From Uloborus plumipes (taxonomy: Eukaryota; Arthropoda; Arachnida; Araneae; Uloboridae), in assembly GCA_038373865.1 (NCBI GenBank), contig JAXGGA010003908.1, forward strand, positions 1 to 64,000: a stretch of 64,000 bases of DNA, in the 5' to 3' direction. Each line of letters begins with the position of its first letter. The first letter of the stretch is position 1. This document shows, one piece after another, positions 34,214-47,245 of the stretch. The translations under genes were made by a program, and so were the position numbers. A model generated the notes under the pieces. That model was not told the DNA's origin. It ran no database searches and saw only the letters and a list, made by a program, of their open reading frames with translations.

Positions 34214-35378
34214 GGAAGGTTCCACAACCTTCTCAAGGGTTTGGGACCTGTGGAATTCATTCGTGAATAATGAAATAGTTTAGCATTATAGTATGAGTTT
34301 AATTTAGAAACAAACTATTGCACATACATTTATAAGAAAAATAACAAAAATATTGTTTTGCAAGCAACTCGCTTGCGTCTAAGAAAACGAATGAAACACC
34401 AGTGTTGTAAAGATAGATTTATGGTCATTTTTTTGAAAAAAAAAAAGACCAATTGAATCGGTGAGTGCAAAAACAACACCAGCTACAAAAATTTGAAAAT
34501 TCGTTTTTTGTGGAAACAAGCTGAGGGAGGCAAGATGCGTGTTGAGGTCAAAAATCCCGTCAGTCAGGTTACTATAATTCGAAAGATGCGGGGCCTGTTA
34601 TTTGAATGTTGACCGTAGAAATAATGCTAGAGTTGAGACGTTTTTTTCTCTCCTGATCAATTTGAAGTTCTTGACTTACGTTGTTTACGAACTCACCGAT
34701 TCAATTGTTATATGTCATATAATCAAAGAAGTATTTCTACAATAATGACGGATGAATCATCTACGAATCGTTGGTGTCGAAGTTTTGACCCAGGGAAGTT
34801 AACAGTTTACGCAAACGCAATGAGTCACCACGCGTTTCATTTGGTAATTATTTATTAACCTTCCTCCTTAACCCCTTTTAAGTTGAGCTTCTGTATGGGG
34901 AAACGAAGCATCTGAGGCTATTACGGCATATCTCAATGAAATGATAGTAGGGGAGTTAGACGCTGCCGTTCAAAAGCTTGTAAAGAGCTGCAACAAATGT
35001 TCAAGTTTTCAAAGAGAGGTTTCTTTCGAAGTAAAATACTGCATTAAAGTATAAATTTTAAAATATAGTAAGTCAGAGCAAAAACTGTTGTTTATGTAAA
35101 ATAAAAAACAATGCTCTTTTAATATAGGTCTAGGTACTGGGTTAAATCATTAACACAAACAAATACAAATTATTTAAAATCGAAAAACGAAACTGCCATT
35201 TTGAGGCGAATTACACTGACAGCCCAGAAATTCGCCCCACTCCACCAGGACTCAAGTTTCACTTAAAGTAACATTTTAAAACTTATTATAGAAACTTATA
35301 AATGAGAAAATTAGGAGTAGTTAGCTACATTAATGCAAATCATTATATGAGTAATATAATAAAACATTTAGATGAATA
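34214..35378. other. No gene seen
   Basis: AT-rich with scattered moderate-complexity sequence. No element ends recognised. Confidence 0.35.
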
Positions 35379-35382
35379 TTAA

Positions 35383-35903
35383 CCCACTTAATACCCAAGT
35401 TTTTTTAACTTTTTTTTTTTTTTTTCAATTTTTATCTGCTTAAAACTCTTACTTGGAATGGTTTACATATATTTTAGGCTTAAAATAGTTCGCCGTTGCC
35501 TTATTTATTAAGTTTTTTAACGTCCTGTTTATGGGATATTTTGCAGATATGTGAGCAAAATGTGACCTTACTTGACTTTACTTTTGCCAAGTAACATTAC
35601 AGAAGGCATCTGTGATCAATTTTAAGCAATTATTTTAAAATAGTTTGATTTTATGAAAAAAAAGGTCGCAAAAAATTACTTTCTGTGGCTACCCATGCTG
35701 GATCGTTGTTTGACTGATTTGTCTGAAAATAGCTGTCAATAAATAAACTCAGATGTCCAAATAGTGGTTCTATCTGGTTTTCTAAAAAAGAAGGACTATT
35801 TAACTTGTGAAAAACACCTTTAGTAAAATGATATACCCATTACAGGTTTTTGTATGCAGTAACTAACAAGCGTACCGTTTTTAGGACACTGGACATAAAT
35901 AGG
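35383..35903. mobile_element. piggyBac-like MITE, TTAA-flanked, copy 1
   Basis: TTAA at 35379-35382 and 35904-35907 flank CCCACTTAATACCC on the left and, reverse-complemented, CCTATTTATGTCCAGTG on the right. The body matches the inverted copy at 63563-64000 closely. A further GTGGG|TTAA end at 36095-36103 mirrors the left terminus better, so a longer element (35383-36099) is an alternative reading. Confidence 0.65.
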
Positions 35904-36103
35904 TTAAATTTATTATAAAAATAAGATTTTACCTGATTTTGTCTTATACTTATGGCATTTTGCACGATTTTGCTTTTAAAACTTTTTGCAACCATTGCAT
36001 CTTTGATTGTGCATTACAAACTTTTGGTGCAACTATCCAAATAAGTCTTATGCAGTTGTATCGTATGTGGGAACATCCCCCTGCTAAGCTATCAGTGGGT
36101 TAA

Positions 36104-36814
36104 ATAACCTGTAACCAGGTAGGGAGCATAATCTTTTTTTCATGGTTATTCGTCCGACCTTTTAGTGTTCAAACCGAAAGCCCATATGGCAGCAATCAAA
36201 GTTAACAGCATTCCTTATGATGTTCTCTTACTGTTTGAACAGACAAATTAACTGAATGATGGAACGAGCATTGTTTATATTTAAGTTCTTAAAAGTACTA
36301 ACTTAGGTTTTCTTTAAAAAAGTAATAATTGGTAGAAGTCTGTTGAAATTACTCTACGTTACTCCAGGCACTTCTTTGAAAAACCAGAACCTCTGAAAAT
36401 GGTTATCAGTGCATTGTGGGTGTTATTATGAAAACTAATAACGAAAGCATTTAACATGATGGGGAGTGTGAGCCTGAATCACTCTACACTATAAAAATTC
36501 TAATCCATTTATGTTTTATTTAGTAACATGTATTTTGCCGTTGGAAGGTGAAGAGCAGTGTATGCGCATTTTTCTATTGTTTTTCATTAACAGAGTTTTG
36601 CATTTTTGCTCTCGGTTGTACTTTACCCTTTCTGTACAAGCAAGCTTGCCTGGTTCCTTCTGAAAAAAAAAGAACGAAAATAACGTCAAATTCCAACATT
36701 TTACTTGTTACTAGGGATTCCAAAACTCCTGTTTCTCTAGTTTCTTGAACAATCTCCAAAACTGGTATCCGATGACACACTACTGTTTAACTTTTCTTGG
36801 CAGCATTATTTTTC
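36104..36814. other. No gene seen
   Basis: AT-rich. Short overlapping frames on both strands at 36548-36780 are not supported by any motif. Confidence 0.35.
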
Positions 36815-37022
36815 AAGCACCCCCCTCCCCCTCAGAGAAATCTAGATACGTTTCAGTGAAAATAAACTTACACGAGTTTTTACATCACTGAACTCATAAT
36901 AGTAATTACAGATCCCCCCTCCCCCCGTACAAAAAAAAGAAACAACGAAAAATCTAGATACATATTCAGTAAAAAGTAAACTTAACCCAGTTTTTATATC
37001 ACTGAATTCTTAATAATAAAAA
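36815..37022. repeat. Diverged tandem pair of about 105 bp
   Basis: Two blocks each start with a C-rich run (CCCCCTCCCC), then AAATCTAGATAC, ATAAACTTA or GTAAACTTA, then TTTTTA and ATCACTGAA. The spacing is about 105 bp. Old duplication. Confidence 0.65.
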
Positions 37023-37766
37023 CCTTAACTTTAATTACTTGTAAAGAGATTCTTCAAAACTTTTCTAAAGTGAAGACATTCAATCAAAATTCGAGTCTTT
37101 AGTTTTAACTGCAGTAAAAACATTAATAAAATCTCGCAAAGTTTTTCCAATGTATTTTATCTATATAAGTACTGCGCTCCTTTCTTCCGAACTATTTATT
37201 GCACTGATTCCATCTACACTTAAGGAAGTGGGTCGCAGAAAAAACGAGTAATAACTCGACAATTTCAGGGAGTAGATAGTGCTGCTGTCACAAAACTTTT
37301 GAGACAGCTTCGATTTTTTAATAGAATGCTCCAAAACCCATTACTTCGATTTAGGTAATGGAAATATTTTCCCAGAAAAGACTGAGACAGTTTTTTTTAT
37401 AAATAAATATGCTTCTATTTCTATTTTATTTTGTTTCTCTCCACACTGTGTATATGTCAATATAACTCAGATGTCGGGGGGGGGGGATTGTGTATGAAAT
37501 TTGAATTTTCAGGACTGGCATCAATGTTTTTCTCGCAAAAATTTATGAAGAAAAAGAAGGCTTCTATGTAAAAGCCATTGTTTTTGGATTCTTATTTTAA
37601 TTGCACATCTATTTCTTTCATAACCGAATATGGAATAATGCTTTACATACTGTTACTATTGCGTCGCACCTTCAAACTTTGTTAGGTGACGATTCTAATC
37701 TTGATAAAAAGACATTTAAGTTTATTTTCAAATATTTACAACTATTTACAAAAGAGCAGCTAACAA
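37023..37766. other. No gene seen
   Basis: AT-rich sequence with a G-run at about 37475. A 61-codon frame ending at 37786 runs into the 630-bp repeat and is not credited. Confidence 0.35.
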
Positions 37767-38400
37767 TTGAAAGGCTTCGGAGATGAAGGGGTTATGTGAC
37801 AAAGCAGAAATTGCGAGTAATTAAAGTTCAAAGTTTTATTGTTGCAGCTTTTTTGTTTTCCGGTTTTGTCATTAGTGTGCGTATGAAATTGGTCTATTGA
37901 CATCTATTGTTTGATGTACCAAGTTTATTTGCTTACCTGTATACATTTCTTACCTTTATACAGAGTATTCATTTTTTTTAAATGTGACTTAGCCCCTTCA
38001 TCCTCCAAGCCCTTCAATTGCAAATTGCTTGAAATTGTGAAAATTTGAGCTTGAAAATTTCTAGTTAGATAAACATTTATGAGCTTGCTACTAATTTTGA
38101 AATTCGAAACTTCTAGATACCTAAAAACTTTACCGTACATTAATAATAATTTTCTGAAAATTTTAAATAAATGAAATTTGATGTACATTTTTGGAAGCTT
38201 GGAGTAAAAAAATAAACTTCAGTTCGTTATGTACTTAAATGTATCGTAGAGAAACTTTTCATTGAAATTGCTGAAGCATTCTTCTGTGTAAATATTGAAA
38301 TGTAATGTATTAATTTCTCGAATAAAAACTTTTATTTGCATTTTTACCAATTATTTATAAATTTTGAGTTTCTGCGATCTTTTTATACTATAAAAAAAAT
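37767..38400. repeat. 630-bp interspersed repeat, copy 2
   Basis: Starts TTGAAAGGCTTCGGAGATGA and follows copy 1 (30811-31449) to the same endpoint ACTATAAAAAAA, in the same orientation 7 kb away. It is followed by a T-run and then a third, more diverged partial copy. Confidence 0.8.
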
Positions 38401-38410
38401 TTTTTTTTTT

Positions 38411-38562
38411 TTGGTTTTGTCATTAGCGTGCGTATGACAATGGTCTATTGACACCTGCTGTTAAATGTACCAAGTTTTATTTGCTTACCATTGTACAGAG
38501 TTTTCATTTCTTAAAATGTAGCTTAGCCTTTTCATCATCCAAGCTCTTCAATTGCTAAGCAT
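38411..38562. repeat. 630-bp repeat family, diverged partial copy in tandem
   Basis: GGTTTTGTCATTAGCGTGCG...CATCCAAGCTCTTCAATTG matches the first third of 37767-38400 with more substitutions. Confidence 0.7.
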
Positions 38563-38874
38563 CCAGCAATTAAGCGAGTATCAGAAATCACCGTTCACTT
38601 AACAGTACATCACGCACTAAAATCCAAATGCGTGAAACACATCTCAAAATCGCAGAGATAAAGCACATCCACAAAACGAATAACGAGTCTACTAAGAACT
38701 AACTCAAAACCAAGACCATATGAGGCTATTCATACCAGTTGAGCTATTCGAATTGAGCCGTAACATGGTTTGCGGACGCTCGCTTGTTAGGCAAATTAAC
38801 TTTATCTACCAGTTTGAGGGTTATCTTGACTACAACAAGATGATAGCTGCCTCCAAATCGGCTATTGGTTGTTC

Positions 38875-38920
38875 CTGACTGATGAGTTCAGAATAAGGAC
38901 GAAACTGCAGTGCTTAGCTG
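38875..38920 (+). ncRNA. Hammerhead-ribozyme-like motif, core complete but triplet altered
   Basis: CTGATGA at 38879-38885, helix II GTTC/GGAC (one T-G) with loop AGAATAA, GAAA at 38901-38904, and helix III A-C/G-T with loop TGCA. Where relatives have GTC, this copy has GTGC, an inserted G before C17. With that insertion helix I can pair CTGA (38875-38878) with TTAG. The surrounding 38750-39010 is more GC-rich than its flanks and may be the host element. Confidence 0.6.
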
Positions 38921-39549
38921 TGGATGCATTTGCTTCAGTTCCGCCTTTCCCTGGCTTATGGGTGGTAACTAATTGCATATTACTACTACAGTGTCAGATA
39001 CAGGTGGTTCTACCATCGTTTAAAGGACAAGTGAAACTTATAAAAATCATAGATGCTTTATCTTCTCATTTTAAAATAAATGAGAAAAAAAATGTTGAAG
39101 TTTTTTTTTTTTTTTTGAATTAAATACCTTTTATTTAAGGAAATATTTTAAAACTGAGCTTCATTTTAAAATAACAAGCAATCTGTTTTACGTGGAGAAA
39201 GAAAATTGGATTTCTTTTGTTTTGTTCAATTTAAGGTAAAGTTACTTAAATTCGTTTTTCCTTGATTGAAGTTGGTTTGTATTTCCTTGTTCAAATAAAA
39301 TGCGGGTATCGTAATTTAATAGTATGCCTCAGTATAAACCAAGGTTTAAAAAATTTTACAAACCTGAAATCAACTTACATCTCATTTCACTTCCATAATA
39401 TTTTTTCTTCTTTTATTGCTCCCAGAGGGTATCTTAAATTTTTCAGCAACACAATAAATTTAGGACAAAAAAGACGTTTCTGCAGATTTGCTGCTAGGCG
39501 AACGCGTAAAGCATCTTCCTCACAAGCTTTCAAAAAATACGTCTCAATG

Positions 39550-39581
39550 GTATATATATATATATATACATATATATATTT

Positions 39582-39672
<91 letters not shown>

Positions 39673-39695
39673 TATATTTATACATATATATATAT
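39550..39695. repeat. (TA)n microsatellite with CATA interruptions
   Basis: About 145 bp of nearly pure TA, with TATACATATATATATTTATA blocks at both ends of a long uninterrupted TA core. It can extrude a cruciform or slip. Frames across it (tyrosine-isoleucine repeats) are meaningless. Confidence 0.98.
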
Positions 39696-41809
39696 ACGTA
39701 CAATTTAAATAATCACCCCTCAAAACCGAGTTCTGTGACATTTATTTCAAACGGGATTCCACACAAAAGAAAATATTTTGTAAATAGAGAAACTTGACCA
39801 ATAACAAATTCTGTCTCCTTTCACTCGGTATAACAGAAAAAAAAGCAAAACTCCAAACCGAAGACGATAATTTAAGTTTATTACAAACTTCGGTCTAGAA
39901 TTGTGGAACGCTGAAATAGAATTTTCTGTTGATCGCATTTCTTCTGGTTTTATTTTTATACATATTTTTTTTATCTTTGAATCTTTTATTTTTTGTCTTG
40001 ACGCTCAGCTCTATGAAGCATGAAGGTATCAAGTTCACTACAATAATTTTGGCTCGATAAATTTGCCCTTAATAGCATATTTCATTCCAGTTGTAATACT
40101 GTGGAAGAAAATATTAACTTAAAATGCTTATAATGTTCCACTTCTATTTATAGAGTTGGAAAAAGTACACTGATGAAATATTATTAGAAGTGGCTTTAAA
40201 AACGAAAAAAAAATCAGTTGAAAGAGGATTACATTCAATGAAGCAAAAGATAGATTAGAAAATATATCCAACCAAAAAAATCAGCTAGCATTCAAAAGTA
40301 AAATAAATCTTCCCACTACGAAATGTCAATACTAATTTTAAATAACTTTGAAATGCATGAAATATGAAAATCTTCGCAAAAATATTCGAAATACAAAAAG
40401 TTTAGAAATTTCTTCAATGTTGCTACTAGAAATTATTTTAAATGCAGATCACATGAGCTTTTATACACTGTAGAAGTCATACAATTTCTTGAAGTTTTCA
40501 GTTTTGCTAGTAAACTTTCACCCTTTTATGTGTTATACTTGAAACGCAAATAAAAAGTCAAATGATGCATTACTGTGTTCTTTATTGAAAGTAAAATGAA
40601 ACGCTATTCTTGTTTTTACATTAAAATAATGTTTTCGTTTGATGCTACGAAGTCATAATTACACGAAGGAAAAAAAAATTTTATTCCCCCCCCCCTTTGC
40701 AATATACCCCCTCTATGTTGTTAATCTTATAGCCGTGACTCTAAACCAGTTTTTCTTCAAAAAGTGAATTATATTTGTGTCAATCACATTTGCCACAATG
40801 CTAAGGTTGAAGAAAGTATGCAACGCGCGCGCGATAAGTTTGCAATAAATATTCATCTCACTATCTAATAAGAAACTTTTTTGTCAATCATACAAGAACG
40901 ATGAAATATCAAACTAAACTCATCAGAATATCACAGAAGTACAGTAAATAACACGTAAGCCTAAATAAGAAGTAAGTTTAATTTTGAGAGAGAATGTACT
41001 TTGCTCGTATTTTCATTCAATGTTTATTTATTTATTTTTTTTAACTTCTGTCAAATTAAAGTTTATTAACAGAACTAAAATGTTAAATGTAACTAAATAT
41101 TCATTTTTTATCATTAATTAAAGCACGTGTTAGTTCCTTTTTACAAGTTTGCATCAAATTTTTATGCATCAGTCTTCTTTATATTACCAGCGAACATTTT
41201 TTAAGATCCGTTTATAAAATCGAACTGTTTTTATTTAAAAATTTAGAGCTGCTGAAATTCAAACCAAGCGTAAATTATTCTACCGTTACTAATAATATTT
41301 TAGTAACAGTGTAGCTACCCGTTATTTTTGCATTTTAAAATAGGAAATTATTTTCTAGAAATAAAAAAAAAAAAAACATTTTTTTGTAAAATGAGTAAAC
41401 TAGTACAACAGATTAGCTTAGACTCACTCTACTAGAAGCTAAAAAAATTTCAATGGCTTCAACTAGAAAACAAATATTGTGTGGATAAAGCCAAAATCAA
41501 CAGAAACATCAAAAACAATATAAATTTGTAATATTTCTAGGAATAATTGTGCATACTTTAAAAAAAAGGATGATGATAAAAATATTCAGGATTTAGGCAA
41601 CATAATCAATCCAAACCTAAATCAATCCAAATGAAGCATAATATGCTTAAGCTGTCCTTAAATTAGCTGTTAGATGTCCGTTTATACCTGAAAAGTAATT
41701 CGATATCGCAAATATTAAACGGAATAGGAAACAGTGGGATTTAGTCAAAGAATTCAAATAGCAGAATACGAACATTTCTAATCTATTGTACTGGTCTAAA
41801 AGAAACTAA
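39696..41809. other. No gene seen
   Basis: AT-rich. A CGCGCGCG run lies at 40824-40831 and a C-run at about 40686. No recognised element or exon. Confidence 0.35.
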
Positions 41810-42330
41810 ATATTTCCGAAGACTCCAAAAAGCATGATTTAATTTCAGCTAAATATCTAGGAATGAAAGCAAGAATCTTTACAAGGCATCAGATACAGAT
41901 GAAGGAAGTTATTCCATTACCACTATTTTCAAAAACATGCATACTGCTTACACAAGAAAACGTTGAAGGAGGCTGTCCAAAGAAAGGCATAAAAGCATCT
42001 ACCTTTGCCTCCTGAAAACAACATAACTTAAAATAATTAATTTATTTTAAGTCAGAAACTTCAAAAAGTATGCTTATTTTCGGAACAAAATCTAAAAACA
42101 AAAGCAAGAATGCATACAACGCTTAAAATATCAAGAGAGGCACTTTGTCACCACCGGCACCGTTTAGAAAAAGAAATTTACTGTTTACACAAGAGAACAA
42201 TGGTTAAGGGCTTCTACAAGTAAAGGTATTAAAGGGTCTGCTTTGTCCTGCTTTATCTAACCTAATAAAACAAGAAAGCTTCCAAAAAGAAATAATACGA
42301 AACTGAGAGGGTCTATGGTAAAAGTTTTGA
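41810..42330. repeat. Degenerate tandem repeat, period about 236 bp
   Basis: CTGCTTACACAAGAAAACG (about 41945) recurs as CTGTTTACACAAGAGAACA (about 42180). CCAAAAAGCATG...GCAAGAATC recurs as TCAAAAAGTATG...GCAAGAATG at the same spacing. A third start (CTTCCAAAAAG) lies at about 42278. Old, not coding. Confidence 0.6.
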
Positions 42331-43329
42331 AGTCTTCTGCAGGTAAAAATAACCAAGAAATTGCTGCGACGCTTTTTGATATTTCACTGGATCAATTCAG
42401 CGTCCAGAATTTTGGAAACAATTACCAATGAAACTAGGGACGTAATTATTGAGTTCAAGTTGATTCCAAAATGTTTAACTTAATTACTTGGAGAAAGAAA
42501 ATAAATTATTAAGATGTCCTAAAGTAGAATACATGTCACTTAAAGGGTTAAACATTTTTGGGGAGATTATACGGTGAATTTCATTCTAAATTTCACTTCT
42601 TAATTTCAAGGATTGCACCGGACATCAATAGATCTCAATTAATAGCTAAAATGATAACTACAAAAATTTTACCATTTTATAATAACAAGAAATATTTTTG
42701 AAAAAATACGAATATTACGAGAAAGGTACCAAATTTGGAAAATTACTTGTATATTTTTTTTCGTTGATCTTTGGAGCTTAGTTAAAATATTGCTCGATAG
42801 GTGGTTTGCTAACTGTCAAAATATTTTACCATTTCTCTTTGCCACACACACATTCCCCTACATATATTCATACGCATTTATACAAATACACGCTCTTGAG
42901 TAAGAGTTTTTATACATATACTGGATCAAATTTATGCCAGAAGAGAAATTACACCACGCAACTTAGTTACATTAAAATAAGCAAGGTTAGCTTAATTTTT
43001 AACACTGCTTTAGAGCCATAATTACCACATTATGTTTCGAACTACCCATTTGATGCTTCAATGAATTAAAAACATTTTAATTAATTCCCATAGGCTTAAA
43101 GCATTAACAGGGCGATAAGATGCTATTAAGAACGACTTACTCGCTTAAAACTTGTAAGAACAAACTGTTAACGAAGTTCTTTATCTAAAAAGAAACGTGT
43201 GAGTTACGTATTTATTTCATTTGCCGAAAGAAGAGCTAATCCGCGAAAGAGTTCTTACTTTATTTTAGCTTTCAGTCTCGTTTGGGATAATAAGTTTCCA
43301 TTTTACTTAAGCTTTTCTTAATTTCACCA
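42331..43329. other. No gene seen
   Basis: AT-rich unique-looking sequence. A short CA-rich stretch lies at 42840-42890. Confidence 0.35.
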
Positions 43330-43737
43330 TCACTAGAAAATGAATGTTGTTTTTACAGTATAATACAGCTAATTTTATAGTCATAAACTGTAAAATTTCT
43401 AATTTAAATTGATAAACTGCACAGTAAAATTTCTAATTTTAGAGAACCGAACTGTAAAATTGCTAACATTACAGGACTAAACTGTAAAATTACTAATTTT
43501 ACAGTTTATTACCGTGTATTTATAGTTTTAGACTGGAACCTCTGCTGACAGCATTATACTGTTGTTTTACAGTATAATACAGCTAACGCCAATAAACTGT
43601 AAAATTGCAAACTGTACAGTAAGAAACTAAAGTTACTAGTTTTACAGTTTATTACCGTGCATTTTACAGTTTTAAATTGGAATTTCGGGTTCCAGTATTT
43701 TACTGTAAAAACAACAGTTCATTTTTTGCAGTGATGT
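43330..43737. mobile_element. ACTGTAAAAT inverted-repeat family, copy 1
   Basis: The termini CACTAGAAAATGAATGTTG and, reverse-complemented on the right, CACTGCAAAAAATGAACTG are inverted repeats followed on both sides by TTTTTACAGTA. The interior is a chain of AATAAACTGTAAAATT and AATTTTACAGTTTATTA words that can pair with one another. Seven loci of this family lie between 43 and 62 kb. Confidence 0.75.
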
Positions 43738-44224
43738 AGTTTCTATTGAATATGCAAGTTAACAATGTTAAACTTTAACCCTCTGACTGCTCAATTTTCT
43801 TAACGAAGTCTTTAAAAATATGCATATTTTTTTATGCATGAAAAACCAATATAAAACTTATGTACTAAATTTACACATATTACGTTAGAAACTATCCTTA
43901 ATATGATAAATCTTGCAACAAGGTACAAGAAAAGTTCTACCTTCATGTTCTTTACACCATATTCGAACAACGATGCTATTTTTTTCCCAATTTTTGAGCA
44001 ATAAACACCACACTTTCGATGAAATCCTTTCTTTACTTAATTAGGAGGTATCGGGCTTGTAAAATGGCCGAGCGGTCTGTAGCAAATGCTTCAGAAAATT
44101 CATTGCTGACATTTAAACGATAGAATTGCGGAATAAGGTTTTAATTTACGTTGTGCACGTGAAAATCTGAGCAAATTTTGTTACTTCTTCGTTACCTGTG
44201 GAAATCGTGGGATAAGCAACCAGA

Positions 44225-44715
44225 GGGTTACTACTTACAGCTGATCAGTAGACTTTGTCTAAAGAAGAAACTTAATATTCAAATATATTGAATTTAACAA
44301 TTAAAAAAAACACCTCTTGAAAAAGCAAGAGTTTTCTACAACAAGTGATTCATTTCTTGAAATTGTATCAAAATGAAAATTTCGACGTAGTTTTTTATAT
44401 TGTGTCCCCTTTATATCCATTTAAATTGTTGCTCAAAAACTTTCAATGTATGTAAGTTAAACATGTTAAACTTGAACACTTATGACTGATCAATATCCTT
44501 TTCCTGATGAAGAATTTTATAACATTTTAACAAGTAGAATTAAACAATTAAGAAAAAAGAAAAAAAATCTTGAAAGAGCAAGAGTTTTCTACCACTACTG
44601 ATTGATTTTCGGAAAACATATCAATAATAATATTTAGATGTACTTTTCTCAATCTATGTCTTCTTCATCGACATTTAAATTGTCACTCTCAAACTTCAAA
44701 GCAATAATTGCTGTG
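44225..44715. repeat. Degenerate tandem repeat, period about 253 bp
   Basis: GCAAGAGTTTTCTAC recurs at 44325 and 44578. The following CATTTAAATTGT and the preceding GACTGATCA/TGTTAAACTT words recur at similar spacing. A more diverged unit may start at 43749. Non-coding. Confidence 0.55.
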
Positions 44716-45918
44716 AACGAAATTTCGTTTTTAGTTTAATTTACATGATCTTGAATAATTTTTGTCAATAAAAGTAATTCTTTTAAAAATGAGCAGTAAA
44801 TTATATCATAGATTATTGTCAAAATTTCTTAAAGTGTCTACTCAAAAATATTTTTAGCATATATTTTCATTTAATGAACGTCTAGAAAAATTGGTTTTAA
44901 TATCATTTTTCAGCTTTTAAGTAAAATATTTGGTTTCAATCACACCTTTATCTTCATTTCCCACTAAGAAAAACGAAGAAATTTATTACATTAAAGCGAA
45001 ACTTTTTTTTCTTGGCTTCTGTACTCAGCTTTCATTACTCGACGTACTTAAAAGAATAAAAGTTTCGTCCTACCAAATAAAATGCATTAAATCTCATGAC
45101 CTTTTTTTTTACTTTTTATATCAAAGAAACTTTTTCTTTTTCACATTATAGCATGAATAGTTTAATAGAGCTCCAGTTAAAATTTATTTCAATGTAATAT
45201 ATCAGCCAACACAAATGAAAAGCTTATTTCGATGTTGTGTTTCTCCTTGAAATTAAGTTTTTTGGGTTTTAGTTTTTAAGTTCTTTTTAGTCGTTTAGCT
45301 GATTTTTTTTTATTTCCTTTTATTGGGTGTTTTTTCCCTAAGATATTTCATTTATTAAAAGTCGGAGCGTTAGCAATATTATAATTTACGAAGAAGAGAT
45401 GACGCGAAGCGGGGTTTTGCCGAAGCGCCGAATACCGAAGATTCGGATAAGTAATGGCCCGGCTGCTGCACAGATTGAAGTTTTAGCATTGAATGCATAA
45501 TAAATGCACACAATATATTACTGTTCTCTATATGTTTCAATATTATTGTTACGCAACTGTTTTGGCTTACTTGGATTACTGTCTCACTTTTTAATTAATT
45601 TCATTAATTAAAGCAATTGTTTTTGTTTACTGGTAGTACCATGAACGAAGACATTTCTAATTTATTTATTGCAAATGAGTAATATGAAGCATTATTTGGA
45701 ACATGAAAAACATGTTCTATTGTGAAGTTGATGCTTATAAAAAAAAAACTGATGTAATGAAATATTATATCGTATAATAACTGGAAATTATCTGCTTCTT
45801 ATATTGTATCTTAATTTTGCAATAAGTATCTAAATATTCTCAGTTTAAAAATTTTGAATTTAAGTTGAATTTGTTAGTCATGTACATGTATGTTTGCTGA
45901 CTTATCATTCATTATTAA
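44716..45918. other. No gene seen
   Basis: AT-rich, apart from a GC-richer block at 45395-45470 (CGCGAAGCGG, GCCGAAGCGCCGAATACCG) that looks like an isolated repeat fragment. Confidence 0.35.
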
Positions 45919-46020
45919 TCTATATATATATAAAATCTAAGTTTGATGACGTCATAGCTTGCGGGTCAAACGCTCTCCTATAAAATTTCCGCAACGTATG
46001 ATAGTGAAAATTGATACAAA
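45919..46020 (+). mobile_element. Helitron-type 5' end fragment
   Basis: A|TC start followed by TATATATATATAAAATCTA and GATGACGTCATAGC, the pattern of Helitron 5' termini. No matching 3' end could be assigned, as the downstream copy at 46889 has a different 5' sequence. Confidence 0.4.
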
Positions 46021-46888
46021 GTTAGTCAGCATATTGATAGTGTGCACCTCGAACTTGATTTTTTTTTTTAATTTGCTCTAGGTTTTTTTTAATTTAATTA
46101 ACACTATGTAATTCACATCGTATTACTCCTTTTTTTTTGTACTATATGAAACATTGCTTATGAATGGCAACAGTCTTAAAAGTAAAATCTTAAGAACAAG
46201 ATATATTATCGTGATGATTGATATTATTAAAATGCATTCATTCTTGTATCATCATTTGTGTCGATTTTAATCTTTGCTTTTTTTTTCTTTATTTATTGTT
46301 ACCCTATTTCTTTAAAGGCTTAAAGAAACTAGCTGTTAGGCATTTGGCGATACTAAACGTATTTAATTAAATTTATTTAGAGTATGCATTTAATTTCTAT
46401 ACAGTCTGCTTTAAACTAAATATTTTTCTTCTTTTCTTTTTTAATAATACAATTTTTGAAAAAATGTGAATTTTTAAGGTTCCATTTGCTAGTGTTTGTC
46501 ATTTATTATACTTTATTATTCAATGGATGTTTCATGTATTATGGTCTAACTTTTAAACGCAATTTTTTAGAGTTTTTATATCACATATACGAAAATGGAA
46601 AAAAAAAATTACGATAAACTGAAGTTGATGAAGTTTATATTAATCTGCTGTAGACCGTAGAAATTCAAAAAGTAAAAAAGGAATAGTCTAGAGAAATAAA
46701 ATAAAAACAATTTTCTAAACACTGGCAGCAATCCTTAATTTCGACACCTTACCACACCCACTAGAATGGTATTTCTTAAATATGGGGTACAAGTACAATA
46801 AAACCGTAATAAGATGACACCTGTCAATCAAATGAGAAATCGAGTCCATTCCTTAAAATGGGTAGAAGGAAGAAATTGACGCGTACTA
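46021..46888. other. No gene seen
   Basis: AT-rich sequence between the isolated Helitron-type 5' end and the Helitron tandem. No element body or exon recognised. Confidence 0.3.
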
Positions 46889-46908
46889 TCTACTTATATT
46901 AAAAACTA

Positions 46909-46966
46909 AGTATCTTTCTAACTATCTTTCTAACTATCTTTCTTTCTAACTATCTTTCTATGTCAC
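46909..46966. repeat. CTATCTTT microsatellite at the Helitron 5' end
   Basis: ACTATCTTTCT words are repeated, and the same run recurs at the same position in the next copy (48095-48155), showing it belongs to the element. Confidence 0.85.
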
Positions 46967-47245
46967 GCTTCTTTCTCCTGAACGCCAATGAACTGAAAGT
47001 CGAACCAGGTACCGATAGATAGGTAATTTTTCAAGCTTCATTAGTTTCAATCTATATAATTATACGATTTTAATTAGCGAAGATATCAATTAATAAGTAG
47101 TCAAATTTAAAGCGATTAAGCCTAATAAATGATTAAACTTCCAAGACATTTTTTCTTACCGTTGCCATTTTGAATTAAAACGTTAATTAAATTATTGAAC
47201 TATTTAAAATTCCAAGATATTTATTTCTTTCCGTTGCGATTTTAA

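Noticed and set aside
39262..39712. 148-codon + frame across the (TA)n tract
   Set aside because: Its length comes from a TA repeat, which has no stop in some frames; the product is a tyrosine-isoleucine repeat.
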